A stretch of DNA of 64,000 bases from Rhabditophanes sp. KR3021 (taxonomy: Eukaryota > Nematoda > Chromadorea > Rhabditida > Alloionematidae). The notes beneath the pieces were generated by a model that saw only the letters and a list, made by a program, of their open reading frames with translations, was not told the origin of the DNA and searched no databases. Below are positions 11,854 through 24,141 of the stretch, in pieces (position 1 is the first letter of the stretch; the number at the start of each line of letters is the position of its first letter). Both the position numbers and the translations under genes were made by a program. The stretch covers positions 3,658,001-3,722,000 of the forward strand of contig CAUJLY010000004.1 of the NCBI GenBank assembly GCA_963281155.1, given 5' to 3'.

Positions 11854-14800
11854 ATGACTCACGAAACTTCTGGTTTTTTGGGCATAGATGAGGCCCTCTA
11901 TATTCAGTCTAATACAAGCCAGGATGACGCGCAAATGAATAATTCCACCAACAATCCTGCAAGAGAAATTGTCAAGGACAATTTAATATCTGATCGGGAT
12001 GAATCTGATTACTTGGCGTTATTTGGTCTCCATAATTCTTTTAATCCAAGTGCCTTCCTGACAACTGTTTCTGGAATCAATTTTGAAGAGGAATATGTGG
12101 AACTAAACAAGTTTGATATTCACGAGATGGTTGATGTCAACTTTACTTGCATCCCTGAAGAATTGCGTGATCAACTAAGAGGTAATAACATTTCTACAAA
12201 CATTTCATAATTCTTTTTAGGATCGTCTGGATTTTGTGCTTACGGTTCTTTTCCAGTGGTTTGCCGTTCATGGATGTCAATTGATAACAACTTTTTCATT
12301 TGGCAAGATGATATGTGTGGAGATATGGCGATGTTCAATAGTAAGTTTACTCAAATAATACAAATTAAAAATACAGCTATTCATATTTTACGCCTGTACC
12401 GTAAAATTCTTTCAAAGCTCCACCACTTTTAACCCAGTAGACCATTTCTTTAACACTTTCAATATGGATGTCACATCCTTGCTTCTTTGTCATGCTCTTG
12501 AAAATCCTCTAAACTGTCATGATATTCTTCACATTCTTCCTCATCAAAAGCAATATTTTCAACGGTCTCATAAGTTTGGTTCCACCTCCAAGTGAAGGAA
12601 TAGCCTCAAAAGATTCTTCTGTAGCATTTCTTCAACAGTAAAATCTTGAATACCACCGTCACTTCGGGCATTATTTGGCCAATCTTTTCACCAAGTTCTT
12701 GTTTTGAATAATCCATTCAGGGTCATCATTATCATCAGATAACTCAATGACGTCGATTTCTTGCTTCTTTGTCAACTAAAAAACTAAGCTAACTTAAAGA
12801 GAACCTCTTTTAGCCATGATTGTGCGCTAAAATTTTAAATGATTTAATTATAGTTGATGGTAAACACAACTTCTAAATTTCAAATTAAGGTCTTTTAAGA
12901 TTGGAGGGAATAATGTTTTGTTTTGGTTTCATCGTTATTTTTGATCTAATGGATACTACTCCAAAAATGTATTGCTTTAAAATGTACACAAAAAACTCAT
13001 TTATTTACTGATGTTTAATGATTATGGTTTATTTGTAGTGAATTCGTTAATTCAACATGCTCGTCTCACAGCTATTCCGAAAGAAATGTTTCCTTCAACA
13101 AGTATCGAATATATGCTGGTGCTTGTAACAACACAAGAAGTTGTTTTGATTCCCTTATTCTTTGAAAACATGGATGAAGGAGATATTACCGATTACCGTA
13201 GAACAATAATTAATTTTAGTTCTACAAATCAGTATTCGGGATCATTGGACAGTCAAGAAATTAAAGATGTTGCTGTTACTAATGAAGGCCGTATATTTAT
13301 GATTACTCCAGATTATTTGCTCGAAGTTGATTATAAGTCAAAGGGGTGGTTTAGAAATCGCAGTGTGAAGTTAATCAATCACACAAAAAGCTTCTTCTCA
13401 AACTTGATTCCCTCAATGTCTTTCTTTACCACCAAAGATGAATATCTTAAGATTACAGTTGACAATAGTCGTGGAGTGATACATATCTTGTCACAAAATG
13501 GAACTATTCGTGTTTTCAGTCTGGGGAATGATGGAAAATCAATTGACAAAGTTGCTGAAATGACTAGCTATGAGATTTTACACTCCGCTGGAAAAGTCTG
13601 CAAAATCCAAGAGAGGTATTTCAAGGATATTTGCGCTATCGTTCCTATCGAATCAACAGTATCCAGTTTCATTGCATTTATGGCTGTAACTACTCTTGGC
13701 ACACGTTTTTATTTCGGATTCTTGGATTTCCCTAATAGAAAGTGCCTCTTAGACACTCCAAAAGACAAAGGGGCAATTCACCAAGTTGTACTGGCGCATA
13801 TCAGACTACCACCTAACATGGAAAGATTAGATGCCCCGGTTCCAGACTTAGAATGCGTGTACAGTGCATATTCTACAAAAGAAGCTACTTTAGTCTGCTA
13901 TGGAATGAACAATGGGAAAAGCACTTGTGTAATGATTTACAGCAACATGCACTATCCATTCTCAACGCCATTAGTCGAAAGCGTTACGTCGACAACTTTT
14001 AATGGGATAATTCATTCTATCGAAGAACTAACGCGTGCTTTGCCTAAGTCAATGATTAATCGAACAGTGCCTTTTATTATCCCGAAGCTGGATGCACCAA
14101 TCTCTTGCAATGTTGATGATAATTCTTCTTACCAAAGTTTTAAAGTCATCACAAATAAGGGAATCCATTCCTTCAAGCACGTATCTCCAGCAACCAATCT
14201 CCAGAATTTTGTTCAAGTTGAGCAATTTGATTCTAAGAAATTTGGCAAATTCGTCTCTCTCCATGGAAACGTCAACATTTTGGTGATGACCATGCAGATT
14301 ATTTGTGCAGAAAAGCATAAAAACAGTATGACCAAATCAAATGCCAGAAAACTATTCAGTTCAATGCACGGAGAGCCAGTGTTAGTACGTGAACAACGTG
14401 CTAGACATGTCAATCAAGAAAGAAATCAACTTTTCGGGTTCAAATTTAATAATGCTGGAAGGACTCCTCAAAACAACTTCCCTCGAAAAGTTCAAAATGA
14501 TAGTCAACAAGGCAATTTTCGTAATGATATTATTTACAGTTCTGCTCATGATGCTGCATACAGTTACTTCTCTCGTGTCATCAAAGAATTATGGGTTTCC
14601 AAATTAATTGAACGTGATACTACCAAGGAAAAGAAATTCCAATCTATCCTGAAGATTCAAGATGTTCAAAGAGTCATTCAGCAGTTAGGAACTTTGTTAG
14701 AGGAAATTGAAGTTGTACCGACATTTTTAAGAAACTTCAAACCTTTGGAAGTATTAAGAGATACAAATGCAATTTATAGCAAGCAAGGAAATAATCCGGA

Positions 14801-16764
14801 AAATGTATTGGATCAAAACTACGCAAGACAAAAAGAACAAGAAAGCATGATTCGTTACGTTGACATGGTTAAAAACACTTATGAATTCCTGCAAGTTTGG
14901 TGTGTTTTCATGAAAAACAACTTACATATTATTTGCAATCAGCTTCCTGACAATTTGAAGAACATTTTGGAGAACTCAAAACTCCATGATGTTGTTTTTG
15001 ACAAGAGCGCTGTAAGTTCTAAACATCACTTAACATTTAATGATCACATATTTATAGATTATCAAGAAAATGGTTCGTGGATTAATTCGGATGCATCTTA
15101 AGGACAATGCTAGTGTCACTGTAGTTTCAAGTGAACTTCGCAAATTATGCCCCACTCTATTTTCTCAAGATGACTACAAACTGCTAAAGGCAGAAGAAAT
15201 TATGAGAGAAGCTAAAAATACCATTGATTTGGAATCAAAAGAAGCATCAGTACAAGAAGCAATCAAAATTTTGCTGTCAACCTCCATCCAAATTGATGTT
15301 AGGAAATGTGTAGGATTTATTATTAACTTGAAGTTCTACAAGCAAGCTGTTCAATTTGCAATGTTGCTGGCAGATAAATTTGATTCAGGTGGTTTGAGTA
15401 ATATGTTTATCGAAAACCCAATTAATGTAGCATCAAATATGCGTGTCTTACAAGCTGTTGACAAAGTCAATGAATGTTACGATTCTGTTTCGGAAGTCTT
15501 GGAAAAGCTGTCTATTGAAATGGAAAACAAAAACAACAGGCTAGCTAGTTTAGAGGTTAGAGATGATATTCTGCTATACATCTTCAAAAACGCTTCTCAG
15601 GCTGGAATGTATCGGATCTACGAGGGTGCTGTTGATAATCAAAACGAATCACTTATGAAATGCTTCCCTGTTGACAAATTCAGAGATTACCTCCTATGGA
15701 AAATAAATTTCGAGGATTCTCCTACCCACTTTGAGAAACTTTTGGATGTACAAAGACATGCCACAAATGGTCACGCTTACATGGCTAAATTGCTTTACGA
15801 TAAGGCAATCAACAATAATTCGGAACGCAGTCTGGAAATTAGAATATTTTGGTTGTCTCAAGCAATGGTTTTCATTCAGTCTAGTGATGGTAAAGGAGCA
15901 CAAATCGAGTCTATGATGGTGATCAAAGAAGCACTGGAATGCGCCGAAGTTCAACATTATGTCTCAAATGAATTACAACTGTGGCATGATACTAAGCTTA
16001 GACTTGAACCGGAAGACGATAAAAATGAAATAGAACATTCGGAACATATGATTGATGAACTTAATAGTCGTATATGGCCAGTCAAAGATGTGATTGCTCA
16101 TGTAACTGACTGCTTCCGTATTCCTTTGGCTAATTTGGTTGTCTATAATGTTGCTGTGGGAACCAACACCAATATTGAAGAGGTAGAAAGCGTATGGGAA
16201 ATGATAATCGAAGATTGCTTCTTTTATTATAAAGTGGGCAAAGAATCATCAGAAGAAACTTGTACTCGCATAATTAACGTTTTACGTCGAGCCAATTCAG
16301 CCCCATCTATGACTTCCGTTCTCATTCCAAAAACATTTATAATTCACAGATTGATTGACTTTTTCGTATCACAACAATTCAAGCCCATTCAAGTGATTCG
16401 TTTTTGTATCAATTCTGAATTATCACTTGAAAGTCTTTGCGATGCCATTTCTTATTCCATTTCTGATATCCAAGTCAAAAATGATAAGAAACAATTCCAA
16501 AAACTTGAGTATCTTCTCTCTCTTATATTTGCATTGGCTGAAGCTTTTGTCAATAAGAAATTGAACTTGTCTAATGAACGTCGTTCTCGAATTGGGTCAA
16601 AACTTTCAAATTTACTCACTACTGGAGACTTACACGCTCAACAAGCAAATATTAAAAACTTTATCAAATATGTTCCAGAAGATATTGGAAATGGTAATCC
16701 ATTCATATATTATTTGAAAGACGTCGAATCTACCGTCAAGAGAAGATACAATGCTGAACGTTAA
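11854..16764 (+). CDS. NUP155: Nucleoporin NUP155 (Nup170 family)
   Basis: Four exons (11854-12181, 12221-12340, 13039-15011, 15058-16764) give about 1375 residues, close to vertebrate NUP155. This is an inner-ring scaffold nucleoporin: an N-terminal beta-propeller followed by an alpha-solenoid, acting in pore assembly at the nuclear envelope. Family blocks seen include the early propeller segment around SWMSIDNNFFIWQ, KGWFRNRSVKLINH, LKITVDNSRGVIHIL and EMTSYEILHSAG, and in the C-terminal half the region around MVRGLIRMHLKDNAS and LRKLCPTLFSQDD. Two introns are 39 and 46 bp. The middle one (12341-13038) is 698 bp and holds an antisense decayed ORF (see separate entry). Phases agree at every junction. 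Confidence 0.95.
12380..12817 (-). pseudogene. Antisense decayed ORF in NUP155 intron, chromodomain-like
   Basis: Inside the long NUP155 intron, reading opposite to the host. Codons are conserved in three shifting frames with stops: an ATG with MAKR, then KKQEIDVIELSDDNDDPEW, then FTVEEMLQK, then YSFTWRWNQTYETVENIAF followed by an acidic stretch and DFQEHDK, then DIHIESVKEMVYWVK. FTVEEMLQK plus a TWEPxENL-like segment (TYETVEN) followed by ECEEYHD is what a chromodomain looks like, so an HP1/CBX-like origin is possible, but the match is weak and by eye. Several frameshifts make a functional product unlikely. It shares position and polarity with the intronic elements of the aminopeptidase, POLR3D and muscarinic receptor genes, but not clear sequence. 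Confidence 0.5.
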
Positions 16765-17054
16765 TTAATTATCCCTTAAACACACGTAAACATCTTATGT
16801 TTTATTGCTTCCTAGTTATTAAATTACATTTATTTTTTGTCATCATTTCATAAACTTTTTTCTAAATATTTGTGTGTTACCTATTAAAATATTAAATAAC
16901 TACATGAACTTTCGTAGAAAGTAATACTAATCAACTACATTGCTTTCTATTATTAAAATGATAAACTCCCCTCTGACCCAAAATCGGTATATGTCTTAGT
17001 ATTTATGAATTTCACAACATTCAATCCAATTTCAAATATATTATCTCTTACATA

Positions 17055-17572
17055 ATGAGCACAAAATCTCTAATGATCAGTGTATTTATCTTACTATCTA
17101 CAATTAATCTAGTATATTGTGAGCCTATGAGACTTTTTAATCAAAAGTGGGCTCGACAATATTCTCATAGCTCATATAATAGAAAATTGGATCCTAATAA
17201 ACTTGACAGCGAGGGTAAGATCTATCTAGCCAAATATGTAACATACGTATGAATATTTTTTTAGAAGATTATCAAACTGAGGTTCTTAAAGATAATTATG
17301 GTTATTCCGGGCAAGGAATGAAGGATTTAGATGAGGTGGGAGCTTTAACCGGGGGTGGTAATTCCGAAATACTTTCCGTTTTACGTCCATACTATACGGT
17401 TATGGATATGTCTGCAAATGGAAATAAACAAGGTATTGGCTCGTATATTAATGTTTTGCCTGATGAAGAATTCGGAGACAAGCCAATTTATACATTAGGA
17501 GGATCATTTTCGGGAGGACTTGAACCAGCAGGTGTCAAAATGGGAAACATTGCCAGGTCGTATGGTAAATAA
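17055..17572 (+). CDS. Small secreted protein, function unknown
   Basis: Two exons (17055-17214, 17265-17572), 50-bp intron, 155 residues. Residues 1 to about 22 (MISVFILLSTINLVYC core) form a clear signal peptide, and no further membrane segment is present. The mature part is Gly/Tyr/Asp-rich with stretches such as GYSGQGMKDLDEVGALTGG and YTLGGSFSGGLEPAG. Single RK and KWAR sites after the signal peptide could be processed by prohormone convertases, but no repeated amidated peptide is seen, so a neuropeptide precursor is only a possibility. No cysteines remain in the mature part. I do not recognise the family. Confidence 0.7.
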
Positions 17573-17808
17573 GTACATATTTTAATAATCTTTGCATTTT
17601 TATTTGGTTGTGATAATTTTTATAAAGTAAATGTTAATTCAATAACAAATCATATCCATTCATTTATAACACAACGTCTTCTCTCTGTGATGTTCTAATC
17701 GCGATGACCTAGAAAGAATGTAAAATAAATCGAAGATTTTTACTTTTGTTTACGTATACGCCGCCGCATTTACGTGGAAGTTATATTAAATTATTTCAAC
17801 TTATTAGT

Positions 17809-18727
17809 ATGTCCAAATTATTTATTGTTTTATCTGCTTTATGCATTACTACTTATTGCGACCAAAGGTCCTGGGAATTAGATGATGGGACAACGATTGA
17901 GATAATTAAAAAAATTCCAGACTCAAAGTGTGAAATATACGTAGAACATGGAGACCACGTCGAACAATTCTTTAAATTGACTGATAAACAGGGACGTTTG
18001 ATTGGATCTAATTTTGGTCAAAAACCATTTTCTTTCGAAATAGGTGGAAGTAAAGTTATTTCTAGCATGTCTGAAAGCATGCATGACATGTGCATCAAGG
18101 AGCAAAGAAAAATAGTTATCCCCGGTAAGCTAACTCTAAAAAATCCTCTAATAAATTTTGTATTTTTGCAGGAGATGCCTTTGAAGAAGATGAGCTACCA
18201 CGTGGAGCAAAAAGTGGAGATGATTTGTATTATTTCATTGAATTAAAGTCAATTTTCCGGCCAGTCCCAGGAGAGTCTTGGTATGGAAATGACGGTCTTC
18301 ACGTTTCTCAAACACATGTAATTGAACCATCTCTTTGCAAGAAAGCAGAACACGGAGATAAAGTCCATCAACAATATTCAGTTTGGCTTGAGACCGGACA
18401 ATTTATTGATAGCAGTCATTCAAGAGGGAAGCCATTTATTTTCACTATTGGCGCTGGACAAGTAATTCCTGGTGTCGAGAAAGGGATGGAGGTAATTTAA
18501 TGACTTAAAATAACACACGATGAGTTCAGCAATTTATTTGTAAAAACATTTGCATTATTAATAATACTTTGTAATTGCAGGGAATGTGCGAAGGAGAACG
18601 CAGAAAACTGTTTGTCCCAGCAGGTCTCGCATACGGAGAAAAGGGCAGAGCTTCAATACCCCCAAGTGCTTCATTAACCTTTGAAATTGAATTAGAAAAA
18701 GTAATTAAAGCCAATGAGGAATTATAA
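17809..18727 (+). CDS. Two-domain ER FKBP peptidyl-prolyl isomerase
   Basis: Three exons (17809-18124, 18172-18491, 18581-18727) give 260 residues. The start at 17809 is chosen over an upstream in-frame ATG at 17746 because it begins a clean signal peptide ([16 protein letters not shown]). Two tandem FKBP units follow. The first, roughly residues 20-130, is weak. The second, about 150-250, carries [41 protein letters not shown] and [11 protein letters not shown], the canonical PPIase core. The C-terminus NEEL resembles a KDEL-type ER-retention signal, so it probably acts in the ER lumen on secretory proteins, like FKBP2/7/14. The first domain has lost most active-site residues and may be non-catalytic. 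It is tail-to-tail with the gelsolin-like gene, only about 45 bp apart. Confidence 0.88.
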
Positions 18728-18770
18728 ATCTTTTATTAATGCTCTAAAGCGGGATTAATTGTTTAAATAT

Positions 18771-19960
18771 TTATGTGCCAATAAAGTTAAGTACTCTTTT
18801 AAATTCGTCTGGCTCATAATCTTGATTCAAACATAATATTGAAGTATACGATGGAAGTTTGATGCCGCGAATATAAGTAGTGCCAATATTGAATGCTACC
18901 TTCCTGAAGCTAACATTCTTTCCTATCCAAATGTAAATAACAATATTCTTATTGTTGATAAGATACATCTTGTTGCTATCGAAATTCGGTTTATCTCTAT
19001 TTTGCTTGATTGTAATGCTTTTATTGTCATAGGAAACATTATAAACAAAAATTTTATTGCAAAATCTTTCTTCGTTTATCTCGTCAAGAGAATCTCCCAA
19101 ATCATTCATATATTCTGACATGTTGTTTCTATAAATTTCTAACAACGTAACTTCATTTATTAACCAATTTTGTGAGAATATCTCCATTACACAGTTCCTA
19201 TTCTTTTCTGCATTTTTAATAATGGAAGCTACGTGAATTCCAACTTTATGGGATATTTGATTACTTTTAGGTGCAAACCATATTGCTATTTTAAGACCTA
19301 AATCAAAGACATAAACATCCCTGTGATTTAACATCTTTATGTTTGAAATGACTCTTGTGACTTTATAGTTATCCGTCGTGTTAACACGGTACACTTTGAA
19401 TGGAGATGTTGGGAAAAACTCTTTTACATTAGAAATGGGCGAACTATCATATCTAAAAAACATCATGTATAAACCAAACAATAAAATTACCTAATTTTAA
19501 AAGAAAAGTGAGATAAGAAGAGAGTTGATTCACGGCCTTGTTCTTCCCGATATAATCTTGTCTTGTGTTCCAATTTTGTATCTAAGCAAATTGCGGCTTT
19601 ATAGGTTATATTGTCCAAGTTGGAACTTGACTTCGAACCTAACCAGACATGAATGTCGTATTTGTATTCCACTTCACTATTTATTTTCAAAACAATATAG
19701 TTATAGGATTCAAAGAACGACCCAATATTATCAGCACTTTTAATAGCATATTTGCCAGTGTTAAATTTAGCAATTTCCCAAACGTATAGAAAATCATTAC
19801 TCTTAATAATACGATCATACCACATCTTTATGTTAAAAAATGAATGTGTTCTGATTTTTAAGTGAATGGCCCAAGCCATGCTTTTACGATTATCATTATA
19901 CACATCCTCAAATTGCTTTCCACTAATAAATAATAATGTGTTAGTTGCGAAATCGTTCAT
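18771..19960 (-). CDS. Gelsolin/severin-like actin-binding protein
   Basis: Two exons (19960-19491, 19452-18771), 38-bp intron, about 383 residues. Gelsolin-type repeats: domain 1 with FLYVWEIAKFN, GSFFESYNYIVLKI, YDIHVWLG and REEQGRESTLFLSHF; domain 2 with FKVYRVN, VYVFDLGLKIAIWFAP and HVASIIKN; domain 3 with KIFVYNV, YLINNKNIVIYIWIGK and the C-terminal FKRVLNFIG. That is three domains, the size of severin, fragmin or CapG rather than six-domain gelsolin or villin. The expected role is calcium-regulated actin severing or capping in the cytosol. The sequence is quite diverged and several calcium-ligand positions cannot be confirmed by eye. The start is the ATG at 19960, since the frame upstream begins with a non-ATG codon. 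Confidence 0.85.
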
Positions 19961-20164
19961 TTTCAATAAAATTATTTGATAGATTATGGGAAAAGAACAT
20001 GCTTAGGTATCAAATTAACATCCTTTTCTTTAATTTGTTTATATTATAATAATAATACTTTAATAAAACAAAATTACAATAGTTCGGAAGTGAATAAAAA
20101 AGATTTTTTCGATTTTTTTAATACTAGCATAAATGTAAGTTCTTTCTAAGCAAAGCTCAAACAT

Positions 20165-20237
20165 GGCCGGCTGGTCTAGTTGGTATGATTCTTCATTCGG
20201 GATGAAGAGGTCCCGGTTTCGATTACCGGGTCGGCCC
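20165..20237 (+). tRNA. tRNA-Pro (anticodon CGG)
   Basis: A complete 73-nt cloverleaf. The 7-bp acceptor GGCCGGC pairs with GTCGGCC with one G-U. The D-arm is followed by a 5-bp anticodon stem CTTCA/TGAAG and loop TTCGGGA with anticodon CGG. A 5-nt variable loop precedes the T-stem CCGGT/ACCGG with loop TTCGATT. Discriminator C. A and B boxes are intact, and a TTTTT Pol III terminator follows at 20241. Confidence 0.95.
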
Positions 20238-20371
20238 AAGTTTTTGCATCGCTCCCTAAAAAGATATAATACTTTTAAAATGCATGTAAATTACTTAAAC
20301 AACATTTTTGTATAAATTAACCAGTGATCTTATCATTGATAGTTCTTTACACTTATCACTCATGCTCTCAA

Positions 20372-20443
20372 AATTCTGTTCTAGTGGTTAATATACTTGT
20401 TTCGATAATAAATGGTCCCGGTTTCAATTTCTGGCTTAGCCAA
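20372..20443 (+). pseudogene. Degenerate tRNA-Pro-like copy
   Basis: About 140 bp after the real tRNA. It keeps TTCTAGTGGTTA (A-box-like) and GGTCCCGGTTTCAATT (B-box-like) in the same spacing as the tRNA-Pro, but acceptor and anticodon stems no longer pair. It is either a decayed tandem copy or the head of a tRNA-derived SINE; it abuts the fold-back repeat that follows. Confidence 0.6.
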
Positions 20444-20870
20444 CCCTGTAAATCCGGCCCGACCTAGATAAAATTTAAAAATAAATTCCAGCTTCGGTCT
20501 GGTATATCTCCAAAGCCCGATTTTAAAAAAAAATAAAAAACATTTTGTTGTTGGAAAAGTATCTTTCTAATGAACAAATGCATTACACTAGCTGATAGAT
20601 CTTTTTTCAAACTTAAAAAAATAGTTGGTGATGAAAAAACGTTTTTGGATCCAAAAAGGTAACAAAGCTTAGGTTAAAATATAAGTGTTTTAACTAATTC
20701 TCTTAAATTTTAATTTCAATCTGGAGTTCAATAAAATTTAGTTATTGGTAAGTTCAAAGGTATTTTATGATTCTTTTATAATCCAGCCTGATTAATTTAA
20801 AAAATATTCCCCGGCTTTATTTTTTAAGCCGGATTTGCAAGGTTGAGCTGAGGCCTTCTGCTTTATTCTG
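20437..20870. repeat. Imperfect inverted-repeat (fold-back) element
   Basis: The left end near 20440-20462 (AACCCTGTAAATCCGGCC) is the near reverse complement of the segment near 20827-20850 (GGATTTGCAAGGTTGAG on the plus strand). Additional AAAGCC/GGCTTT words occur near each arm. About 430 bp overall with no coding capacity, so a MITE- or SINE-like element is likely. Target-site duplications were not identified. Confidence 0.5.
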
Positions 20871-21566
20871 ATAAAGCCAACTTTTATTTTATCTAATATT
20901 AGTAGAATTTACATTAATAAATTATCTACTCTGCTAATTATGTACAATAGGAATATGTATTGTTAAGTATTATTATATTCAAAGAAAGTGCCCATCACCC
21001 ATTATTTTAGATTTAAATATTGAATGCGCCTAGAAAGAATGAAACAGAGTTTGCCTAGTATTTTAATTTATAATATAATTAAATATTCAATACGTAGTAT
21101 AAATAAATATTAATTAGTATATTTTAATGGAGGTTATTTATTGAAATTGTGAAAATCTCATTTTACTGTTGAAAAGCATACAAAGATATGAATATCGACA
21201 AATAAATATTCAGTTCAATGTAAAAATAGTTATCATATTTAAATAAGAGATATTCGACGCATAGTCAGAGTTTTGTTTACTCAGTGTAATCATTTAGATG
21301 AATACGACATTAAACTAAAGTATTAACTTATTTTTAATTAAAAAGATATATTTTATAGGATGAGAGCTAAATTACACTACAAATAACATTATTTAAAGTG
21401 AACAAAATTATATTATGCCAAAGTAAGTGTAATGTTTTAAAAGTTTTCAACTTTACACGTTTTAACTTAAACATTAATTTATTGAATCCAATAATACGCA
21501 CAAAAATAAAGGTTTACAAAATTAAGTGGACCGGTAAATTTCCAACTAAATATTAAAAATATGAAA

Positions 21567-23418
21567 TTATAATAAACGACGCAAAGCTGCTTGTTCATCG
21601 TCATTAAATTGACCATCCTTAAAGATCTCGCCAAATTGCCTTGAAATGAGATCAAAGCATTCCTTAAGAGCTGTATTAATATTTTTGATCATTAATTCAT
21701 CGTCGATTCTCCATTGTGAGTCAAGCATATGTTTTCCCTTAGAATAACTGTCGATGCTATTAGAAAGCACAAGTAATCTTCTGATAATATGTTCAACGTC
21801 CCCTTGAACTGATCCGTAAGCGTCTTCTTCGTAAGAACATACCATGAAGTTTGCAATTGTTTCAATTGAATACACAGCGAGAGTCTGGTTAAGGAATGTT
21901 ATAGTACGCTTTGGGGGGTACCATAAGCATAAAATCTTCTTAACAAGCTTGTCATATTTTGAGAGTTGATTTGGCTTCAGTTTTTGTTGCAACTTTTCTT
22001 TGTTGGCTTCATCCTTGGCTACATTTTCAAATCGCTCATTTTTGTCATCCTTTTCCCGTAGTGCCGGATGAAGAGTTCTTCTCAATCTTTCTTCCCGTGT
22101 ACGACCACTAGAAGGAGATCTATCGCAATAAATAAGAGCGGCATCGTGCATTTTTATTGACTTTATGACTTCATTTACTTGGACAAAGATATCATTTAGA
22201 GAGTCGATTATTCCGATGCAAATATTTTTGGCAGAAATCCAATTTCGAGGGAAGTTTCCGGGGACACTGAGTGCAAAAATCTCTTGACGGCGATTAAAGT
22301 CTGACATTGCGATAAGCCTCAAATCATAAAGGGCAAAAAGCTTGTGGGTAGTGTCTCCGAAATCAAAAACATTCATAAGGTGCTTGAATTCTTTGGCCCC
22401 AGGTTCGGCTACATTATACTTTGATGGTAGTTCAAAGGGATAAGGTTGCATAACAATTAAATTCAAAACTTCCGTAGCTAATGTGTAAGTCAAGTTGATT
22501 CTATACACGGTCAGAAATACATGAATTAAGATACTAGTGGTGATGATGAATCTTATACCATATATATCATAAATTAATTGGTATCCTAACCAAATAATGG
22601 TAGCATTTTTGATGCACGAGAAGACATTCTTGATGCGGAATAAGTAAACTGAATCCGCTGATGGCGTCAAAAGGGCCAATAACATGTTTTGAATCTTGAA
22701 TGTCGATTGAGGTAGTGTATATTGGAAGTTTGTGTTGAAGTAAAAATCGAAACTAACCAAAACTAAAGAGATGAATAAAAATGCAAACTTGGCAGATGCT
22801 ACGTCTTCTCCTTCAGAATTGTTTGAGTCGTGGTGGCGAGCATTAATAAAGATTAAAAAGAGATTCAAGCATTCACCAAAACTCAATGCTCCCAGGAAAG
22901 CCCAATTTGTAGCATTTTTCCACTCTAAGACTTCTTCAGCGGCTACATTCATAATAAGGTTTGATAAAACAAATACTAGTCCAAATACAATGACTGATTG
23001 AGTAGTTAAGGTAGCGTAAAACGAAAATGTGAGCAAATTGGAAAAAATTTCATATAGGGATTCGATTGGATGGAAGATATTGAACGTCGTAACCATTGTC
23101 TGGACCAAAATAGCAAAGGATGCAAACATGGCAATACCAATGCTTCCGATCACTTTTCTTTTAAACAACTAAAAAGGATATTAAGAAGGGGCAGCATTTA
23201 AAGCTTACAATTCCATTTAACCATGTCTGTACACTATTTGAGGAATTTTCCTGAATTGTCATGTTATTTGCCTCGTAAAATGAATTTTCACCTTCAACTA
23301 AAAGTAACAAAGTAAATATTGACAAAATATGAAAAAACAACTTACAACGTCTTTGTGAGGTGCCATAATTTCCGTAAAATGATCTGTTTGTATCAGACAT
23401 TTGCCGATTTTCACTCAT
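21567..23418 (-). CDS. NDC1: Transmembrane nucleoporin NDC1
   Basis: Main exon 23168-21567, preceded by 23418-23209 across a 40-bp intron; about 600 residues. NDC1 is a pore-membrane protein that anchors the nuclear pore scaffold. It has multiple N-terminal membrane helices (from VIGSIGIAMFASFAILV on) and then a soluble C-terminal half. Diagnostic pieces are HKLFALYDLRLIAMSDFNRR, QEIFALSVPGNFPRNW and a C-terminal block around MVCSYEEDAYGSVQGDVEHI. The start is the ATG at 23418, since the codon run upstream begins with a non-ATG. Within the first exon lies a possible additional 48-bp intron (23345-23298) with good splice sites whose length is a multiple of three. Retaining it would add a hydrophobic stretch (LFFHILSIFTLLLLVEG) that could be the first TM helix. 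Confidence 0.85.
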
Positions 23419-24078
23419 TTCGACAATATCCAAAAGATGCAATACGAAATGGTTTTTGAATAATGCGGTATACGTTTTTCCATTTCTTCATAAAAACATG
23501 TCGTGCTAAAAGTTAGGTAATCTGTTGAATGGTGTAAAAAATGACTAGCTCCGAATTTTAACAACTTAAATACGTGCAAATAATTGGGTTTAAAAGTACT
23601 GATAATGATTAATAAATATTCTTTAAATAATCAACATTTTAAAGAACTTTATACGTACTTCCTTTAAGTCATTGACTAATAACTTATCAACATCAATTTG
23701 CAAAATAATTATGGTTTAAAAACCCAATTTAATCATTCATAATTAATATGATTGAAGTTAAACAAATTTACAAATAACAATTGCATACTATTTGATGTAA
23801 AAAATTGAAACGTAATATTCTATTCTTAATCGTTGACGCAACACATATATTTTACCTTAGGATAAAATAATTATTATGTTATTAACAACAAGTATTTATT
23901 ACAGAGAATAACTATATATACTATTAATTAAAGGCCTAATAGAGGTAATAATAAGATATGACATAGCTATCCTAATTCTAAACAAAGTAGTTTGGAAGAG
24001 CTAATTAAAATCGTTTGAAACTTGTCGAGTGGATTCCTGTTAAGTATAGTTAGCTTTAAAAAATTCGCAATGCGTTAG

Positions 24079-24086
24079 TATAAAAG
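24079..24086 (+). promoter_or_regulatory. TATA box of the secreted protein gene
   Basis: TATAAAAG lies 56 bp upstream of the ATG at 24142, a spacing that would give a short 5'UTR of about 25-30 nt. Confidence 0.6.
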
Positions 24087-24141
24087 CATTCAATTTAATA
24101 AACTCAACGTCAAATCATTATCAACCCAGTTTACTTTTGAC

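Larger units (their letters stand above)
19981..21566. other. Intergenic region holding the tRNA and repeats
   Basis: Besides the tRNA-Pro, its decayed copy and the fold-back repeat, the 3' half (20880-21560) is plain AT-rich sequence with no gene seen. Confidence 0.5.

Noticed and set aside
18725..18771. Overlap of the FKBP and gelsolin-like genes
   Set aside because: The coding ends are about 45 bp apart; only the 3'UTRs can overlap.
21567..23418. Bestrophin or other channel identity for the multi-TM protein
   Set aside because: The C-terminal blocks LFALYDLRLIAMSDFNRR and QEIFALSVPGNFPRNW are NDC1-like; no bestrophin RFP motif is present.
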